DNA of 64,000 bases from Enoplosus armatus. Lineage: Eukaryota; Chordata; Actinopteri; Centrarchiformes; Enoplosidae. Below, piece after piece: positions 63,301 to 64,000 of the stretch (position 1 is its first letter; the number at the start of each line of letters is the position of its first letter). A program made the position numbers and the translations under genes. The notes under the pieces are model-generated. The model was not told where the DNA came from. It did not search any database and was given only the letters and a program-made list of their open reading frames with translations. The stretch spans positions 29,753,554-29,817,553 of the forward strand of contig NC_092180.1 of NCBI RefSeq assembly GCF_043641665.1, given 5' to 3'.

Positions 63301-63775
63301 GTCATCTACCCATTCACACACACCAATGGCGACCGAGCTGACGTGCGAGGCGCTGGCCTCCATCGTGAGCAACTTTAGGGTTCGGTGTCTTGCTCAAGGA
63401 CACTTCAACATGTGGATGGAGAGAGCCGGGGATCGATCCTCCACCTCCTGTGCGACAGTGCCAACCACTGCCCCACCGTGCCCCACCAAGTTAACGAGGT
63501 GAAACACTCATCAGCCCTAGCTCCAGTGTGATACCTGTCAGTGTGGTGCAGCAGAGCTTCGTCTTTGGTCCAGCTGATTTTGGGAGGCGGGAAGCCCTCT
63601 GCGGGACACAGTATGGTCAGTGACCGGGTGGTGTTGGCGAGGAGGGCGTTGTGTCCAATGCTGATGTTGATGTTCTTATGGAAAGTCAGCGGAAGGGCCT
63701 GATGCTGCCTGGTGATCACAGGTCTGCTCGCAACTGTTTCCAAGGAAGAGGGCTCGGACCAGTTGGGCAGTCTTT
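43043..63775 (-). CDS. adamtsl3: adamtsl3 gene, 3' part (11 exons, 632 codons to stop)
   Basis: ADAMTSL3 is a secreted glycoprotein of the extracellular matrix related to ADAMTS proteases but lacking the protease domain. Eleven exons join in perfect phase and give, in order: an Ig-like domain (exons A-B), a second Ig (C-D), a linker (E), a third Ig-like domain (F), thrombospondin type-1 repeats (G, H, I-J) and the PLAC domain (K). That order is the C-terminal half shared by ADAMTSL1 and ADAMTSL3. I favour ADAMTSL3 because of the CSGRC and [10 protein letters not shown] features, the MYKQRCC PLAC end, and linkage to efl1, since both map to human 15q25. ADAMTSL1 is the alternative. N-terminal repeats lie beyond 64,000. 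Exon letters are mine, counted within the window. Confidence 0.9.
44349..44381. repeat. CA microsatellite beside the exon J donor
   Basis: A 33-base run that reads GT on the adamtsl3 sense strand and begins 10 bases inside the intron. Confidence 0.97.
44391..44605 (-). CDS. adamtsl3: adamtsl3 exon J (last thrombospondin type-1 repeat)
   Basis: Acceptor CTCTTTCAG, donor CGGGA|GTAAGT. It reads [20 protein letters not shown], then [16 protein letters not shown] and [14 protein letters not shown]. The residue before the second core cysteine is Val (CTVVC), so the O-fucose acceptor Ser/Thr is missing. A 33-base GT tract follows the donor. Confidence 0.95.
44985..45120 (+). repeat. dispersed fish repeat fragment
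   Basis: TTAGCATGAAGACTGGAAGC, then AAGGGGAAACAGCTAGCATG, is a common dispersed teleost repeat. Related sequence occurs at 58,985-59,110 and 59,360-59,400. Confidence 0.5.
45477..45580 (-). CDS. adamtsl3: adamtsl3 exon I (TSR, middle part)
   Basis: Acceptor TATGTTTCAG, donor GAGAG|GTACAC with a CA tract right after it. It reads [20 protein letters not shown], then [19 protein letters not shown] in place of the usual CSxxCG is a feature shared with ADAMTSL3. Confidence 0.92.
45663..45867 (-). CDS. adamtsl3: adamtsl3 exon H (thrombospondin type-1 repeat)
   Basis: Acceptor CATTTCAG, donor GGAAAG|GTACAT. It reads [20 protein letters not shown], then [12 protein letters not shown] and [26 protein letters not shown] fits the C-x-x-S/T-C-x-x-G motif for protein O-fucosylation. 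Confidence 0.94.
46518..46690 (+). repeat. dispersed fish repeat fragment (copy 2)
   Basis: TTTTTGGCCAAGGGGGGCAG, then CGGAACAAGCTGTAAACGCA. It parallels 10,727-10,790 and extends further right (CACTGTGTTCACCAGCTAGT). Part of a dispersed teleost repeat. Confidence 0.5.
48246..48429 (-). CDS. adamtsl3: adamtsl3 exon G (thrombospondin type-1 repeat)
   Basis: Acceptor TCCGCAG, donor CCCAG|GTACAC. It reads [20 protein letters not shown], later [20 protein letters not shown]. Six cysteines in TSR spacing; WSTCSASCG is the TSR core. It joins exon F in phase. Confidence 0.94.
49690..49850 (+). mobile_element. LINE reverse transcriptase scrap
   Basis: The frame reads [20 protein letters not shown], the G-V-P-Q-G-S-x-L-x-P-LLF motif of non-LTR reverse transcriptases. 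Only this block survives, in the adamtsl3 F-G intron. Confidence 0.65.
51560..51814 (-). CDS. adamtsl3: adamtsl3 exon F (third Ig-like domain)
   Basis: Acceptor CTCAACAG, donor TGAAG|GTGAGC. It reads [20 protein letters not shown] and ends near [20 protein letters not shown]. One exon carries both Ig cysteines and the tryptophan. One NQT sequon. Confidence 0.94.
52033..52239. mobile_element. SINE-like repeat (copy 1)
   Basis: Starts TAAATGGTAAATGGTCATCA, has AGCGCTTTTCAACC and TTGCTCAAGGAGACTTCGAC, and ends in a tRNA-like B box in reverse (GCCGGGGATCGAAATCC). The same family is at 63,241-63,486. Confidence 0.7.
52845..52970 (-). CDS. adamtsl3: adamtsl3 exon E (linker)
   Basis: Acceptor TATACAG, donor TATAG|GTACAC. 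It reads [20 protein letters not shown], then [21 protein letters not shown], a basic linker leading to the next Ig strand. Both splice sites abut dinucleotide tracts: CA directly after the donor and TG just before the acceptor. Confidence 0.91.
52979..53019. repeat. CA microsatellite beside the exon E acceptor
   Basis: A 41-base run that reads TG on the sense strand and ends 8 bases before exon E (TG tract, then TTTATACAG). Confidence 0.97.
53134..53316 (-). CDS. adamtsl3: adamtsl3 exon D (rest of second Ig domain)
   Basis: Acceptor TTGTCAG, donor TTATG|GTGGGC. It reads [20 protein letters not shown], later [20 protein letters not shown]. Core tryptophan and second cysteine are present. It is only 163 bases from exon E, so the intervening intron is very short. 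Confidence 0.94.
53893..54200. repeat. dispersed fish repeat
   Basis: Contains AAGGTCCCGTATTCTGCTCA, TTTCACCCTCTGTCTGAAAC, TGTCTCTTTAAGGACC and CTCTGATTGACCAATCAGCC, blocks of a well-known non-coding teleost repeat. Confidence 0.6.
55060..55082. repeat. CA microsatellite
   Basis: A short CA run preceded by a C homopolymer. Confidence 0.9.
55205..55268. repeat. compound (GT)n-(GA)n microsatellite
   Basis: GT run to about 55,242, then GA run 55,248-55,268. Confidence 0.95.
55564..55701 (-). CDS. adamtsl3: adamtsl3 exon C (start of second Ig domain)
   Basis: Acceptor AACGTCAG, donor CACTG|GTAGGT. It reads [20 protein letters not shown], then [17 protein letters not shown] with the first Ig cysteine. 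One NVS and one NLT sequon. Confidence 0.92.
55851..56353. mobile_element. non-autonomous hAT element
   Basis: Left terminus CAGTGGTTCCCCACCTTTTT and right terminus CCCAGGTTGGGAACCACTG are inverted repeats. They are flanked by ACACAGAA (55,843-55,850) and ATACAGAA (56,354-56,361), an 8-bp target duplication with one change. TIR plus 8-bp duplication defines hAT. No transposase; an AT microsatellite lies inside. Located in the adamtsl3 B-C intron. Confidence 0.85.
56221..56259. repeat. (AT) microsatellite
   Basis: AT run inside the hAT element. Confidence 0.95.
56679..56806 (-). CDS. adamtsl3: adamtsl3 exon B (second half of the Ig domain)
   Basis: Acceptor TCCGCAG, donor GGCAG|GTGTGT. It reads [20 protein letters not shown], then [21 protein letters not shown]-x-Y-x-C is the second Ig cysteine. 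Phase joins exon A across 6.7 kb of repeat-rich intron. Confidence 0.93.
57150..57262 (+). mobile_element. tRNA-derived SINE head
   Basis: GGAGGTAGCACCGGTCGTCC and GGTTCGATCCC (B box) in tRNA-like spacing, followed by TGGCTCCTCCTGTC and then a GT microsatellite. No complete tRNA fold. Confidence 0.55.
57265..57352. repeat. (GT)44 microsatellite
   Basis: An 88-base uninterrupted run directly after a SINE head. Confidence 0.98.
57676..58333 (-). mobile_element. TIR element, copy 2 (inverted)
   Basis: Reverse complement of 4,522-5,141 along nearly its full length, with shared stretches such as CATGGAACAATCC and GCCTAACGTTAGC. The right terminus is intact (CATTCCTGCAACGCTC) and the left one is degenerate. 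A TCTA microsatellite near 58,005-58,040 has expanded relative to copy 1. Confidence 0.7.
58985..59460. repeat. dispersed fish repeat fragments
   Basis: GACATTTTGGGAAATGTGTT (58,997 on), then AATCAGAAGATCGATGTC and GCTAAGCTAGGCTAAACATG (59,370 on), belong to the same dispersed family as 44,985-45,120. Fragmented. Confidence 0.4.
60535..60575 (-). mobile_element. LINE/SINE 3' tail (reverse)
   Basis: ACTTTATTCATCCCCTTGGG is the reverse of a common fish LINE tail (CCCAAGGGGATGAATAAAGT), comparable to the tail at 2,150-2,183. Confidence 0.5.
63241..63486. mobile_element. SINE-like repeat (copy 2)
   Basis: Shares TTTTTCAACCTTAATGG, AAAGCGCTTTACAGATCAGG, TTGCTCAAGGACACTTCAAC and GCCGGGGATCGATCC with copy 1, in the same orientation. 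It sits about 50 bases from adamtsl3 exon A. Confidence 0.7.
63535..63775 (-). CDS. adamtsl3: adamtsl3 exon A (first half of an Ig domain)
   Basis: Acceptor TCCCACAG, donor GACAG|GTATCA. It begins [10 protein letters not shown], passes through [20 protein letters not shown] and has [20 protein letters not shown], with the first Ig cysteine and the invariant tryptophan. N-x-S/T sequons are visible (NIS, NTT). A SINE starts about 50 bases beyond its donor. Confidence 0.92.
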
Positions 63776-64000
63776 CTGTGGGACAAATCAGATACAAACA
63801 CAACATCATTAGCAAAGACTTTATCCCTAGAATTGAGGCCGAGATCAATATACTAGTCTGCCAACATCATGCGGAGACGTTGTCCCTTTATTGAAAGTTA
63901 GCTGATTGATTAGTTAGCACAGCTTTTGAATGCTTACAGGTCAAGGTTGGTGTATATGTACAGCATGTATGTAATATACTATCTATGTTTGTGTGTATGA

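Overview
This window looks like teleost fish nuclear DNA. The evidence is GT-AG introns, many long CA/GT microsatellites and G/C homopolymers, relics of Tc1, hAT and L1-type elements, tRNA-derived SINEs, and two vertebrate genes. A percomorph-like fish is my guess from the repeat families. Exact species cannot be read from the sequence. There is no bacterial or phage content.

Two protein genes are present, both on the minus strand and head to tail. (1) efl1 (elongation-factor-like GTPase 1) runs from a probable non-coding first exon at about 37.66 kb down to coding exon 15 at 15.70 kb. I resolved 14 coding exons with matching reading phase, giving the first 586 residues: the complete GTPase domain plus the start of domain II. 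The C-terminal half is not found in the window and should lie beyond position 1. (2) adamtsl3 (ADAMTS-like 3) enters from beyond 64 kb and ends with a stop at 43,045-43,043. I resolved 11 exons in continuous phase (632 codons including the stop), covering Ig-like domains, the last thrombospondin type-1 repeats and the C-terminal PLAC domain. The short terminal PLAC exon at 43.0-43.2 kb was found by reading the minus strand, since it is too short to stand out as an open frame.

Layout: 1-15.7 kb is efl1 intron, rich in transposon relics (a P2X7-C-like fragment, a CR1/L2-type LINE tail, TIR elements, Tc1 relics). 15.7-37.7 kb holds the efl1 exons, with introns containing a Tc1 transposase relic, an internally deleted L1/Tx1 LINE, a SINE and a 72-bp tandem duplication. 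37.7-42.3 kb is intergenic (a SINE, no gene seen). 42.3-63.8 kb is the adamtsl3 3' part, with introns carrying a hAT element with target-site duplication, SINEs, a LINE RT scrap and a second, inverted copy of the 4.5-kb element. The last 0.2 kb is adamtsl3 intron.

The two gene products are not known to work together. EFL1 acts in the cytoplasm with SBDS to release eIF6 from new 60S ribosomal subunits. ADAMTSL3 is a secreted matrix glycoprotein without protease activity. No new biological system is evident. The most interesting signals are CA/TG tracts lying directly against splice sites in both genes, the 53-kb inverted pair of TIR elements, a perfect 13-bp hairpin, and a P2X7-C-domain scrap bounded by an inverted repeat.
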